Position numbers and translations under genes: made by a program. From contig CATOLK010000079.1 of the NCBI GenBank assembly GCA_951801155.1, positions 1 to 5,399 of the forward strand: a DNA stretch of 5,399 bases. The letters run 5' to 3'. Position 1 is the first letter of the stretch. Each line of letters starts with the position of its first letter. Of this stretch, positions 5,351 to 5,399 are shown piece after piece. Origin of the DNA: an uncultured Rickettsiales bacterium (lineage in GTDB: Bacteria; Pseudomonadota; Alphaproteobacteria; Rickettsiales; UBA1997). The notes under the pieces were generated by a model. The model did not search any database, had not been told where the DNA came from, and saw nothing but the letters and a program-made list of their open reading frames with translations.

Positions 5351-5399
5351 CCCGAAATCCCCCAGATAGTCTGGGGGTTCCATAGAGCCTTTTGGCGAT
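5351..5399. repeat. GC-rich palindrome, likely dispersed repeat cut by the window end
   Basis: CCCCCAGA (5359-5366) and TCTGGGGG (5370-5377) form a perfect 8-bp, mostly G-C stem with a TAG loop, set between TCCCG (5350-5354) and GTTCCATAGAGCC. This island is far more GC-rich than the rest of the window. Its layout resembles the short palindromic repeats scattered through intergenic DNA of many proteobacteria (TCCCG ... GGGATCCA style). No T-run follows on either strand, so it is not an intrinsic terminator. It could also be the edge of an insertion element or of a gene outside the window. Confidence 0.45.

Noticed and set aside
5294..5398. minus-strand frame of 34 codons open to the right edge (...GSMEPPDYLGDFGIQLS...)
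   Set aside because: It could be the end of a gene beyond the window, but it runs through three inverted repeats and the GC-rich palindrome, so it more likely reads through repeat DNA.
5351..5399. tRNA or tmRNA end suggested by GGGGGTTC
   Set aside because: No acceptor, D or anticodon arms fit around it and the sequence does not continue as a T-arm (GTTCCATAG rather than GTTCRA).
1..5399. CRISPR array or defence system
   Set aside because: No regularly spaced direct repeats and no nuclease, helicase, toxin or methylase motifs are visible anywhere in the window.

Overview
This window comes from a very AT-rich bacterial chromosome. The three recognisable proteins (GroEL, ribosomal protein S2, elongation factor Ts) read as alphaproteobacterial. 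S2 carries a 'DYPIPGNDDSIKSI' stretch close to what I recall of Rickettsiales S2, and the GroEL C-terminal third (QIAENAG...GSVIVNKI...YGFDAQ) is of alphaproteobacterial type. With the AT bias, this suggests an intracellular or host-associated member of the Rickettsiales or a neighbouring order. That placement is inference; no species is named.

Layout, all genes on the + strand. (1) 1-1433: groEL, lacking about its first 71 codons, followed by two tandem hairpins, the second a strong intrinsic terminator (to 1522). (2) 1523-1796: gene-free. It holds a 97-bp MITE-like element (1616-1712) with 25-bp terminal inverted repeats and an exact 8-bp flanking direct repeat, and then a good sigma70-type promoter (1734-1763). 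(3) 1797-3068: a 423-residue Lys/Asn/Ile-rich protein that I do not recognise. (4) 3069-3267: the rpsB promoter (TTGACT-17-TATTAT) and a roughly 109-nt structured leader. The leader has a 5' hairpin plus U-run, and then a hairpin whose loop can pair with the rpsB Shine-Dalgarno region to make a pseudoknot. (5) 3268-5174: the rpsB-tsf operon, 14 nt apart, ending in a strong terminator (5195-5236). (6) 5237-5399: no gene recognised; a run of palindromes ending in a GC-rich inverted repeat that resembles a dispersed repeat and may continue past the window.

The functional theme is protein synthesis and folding. S2 and EF-Ts are the classic conserved pair, and the leader is best explained as feedback control of both by S2. 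The unknown gene has its own promoter and sits between two terminated housekeeping units, so its position says little about its job. The points most worth a second look are the rpsB leader pseudoknot, the MITE with its 8-bp target duplication, the orphan gene, the opposite-charge tails on S2, and the GC-rich palindrome at the right edge.
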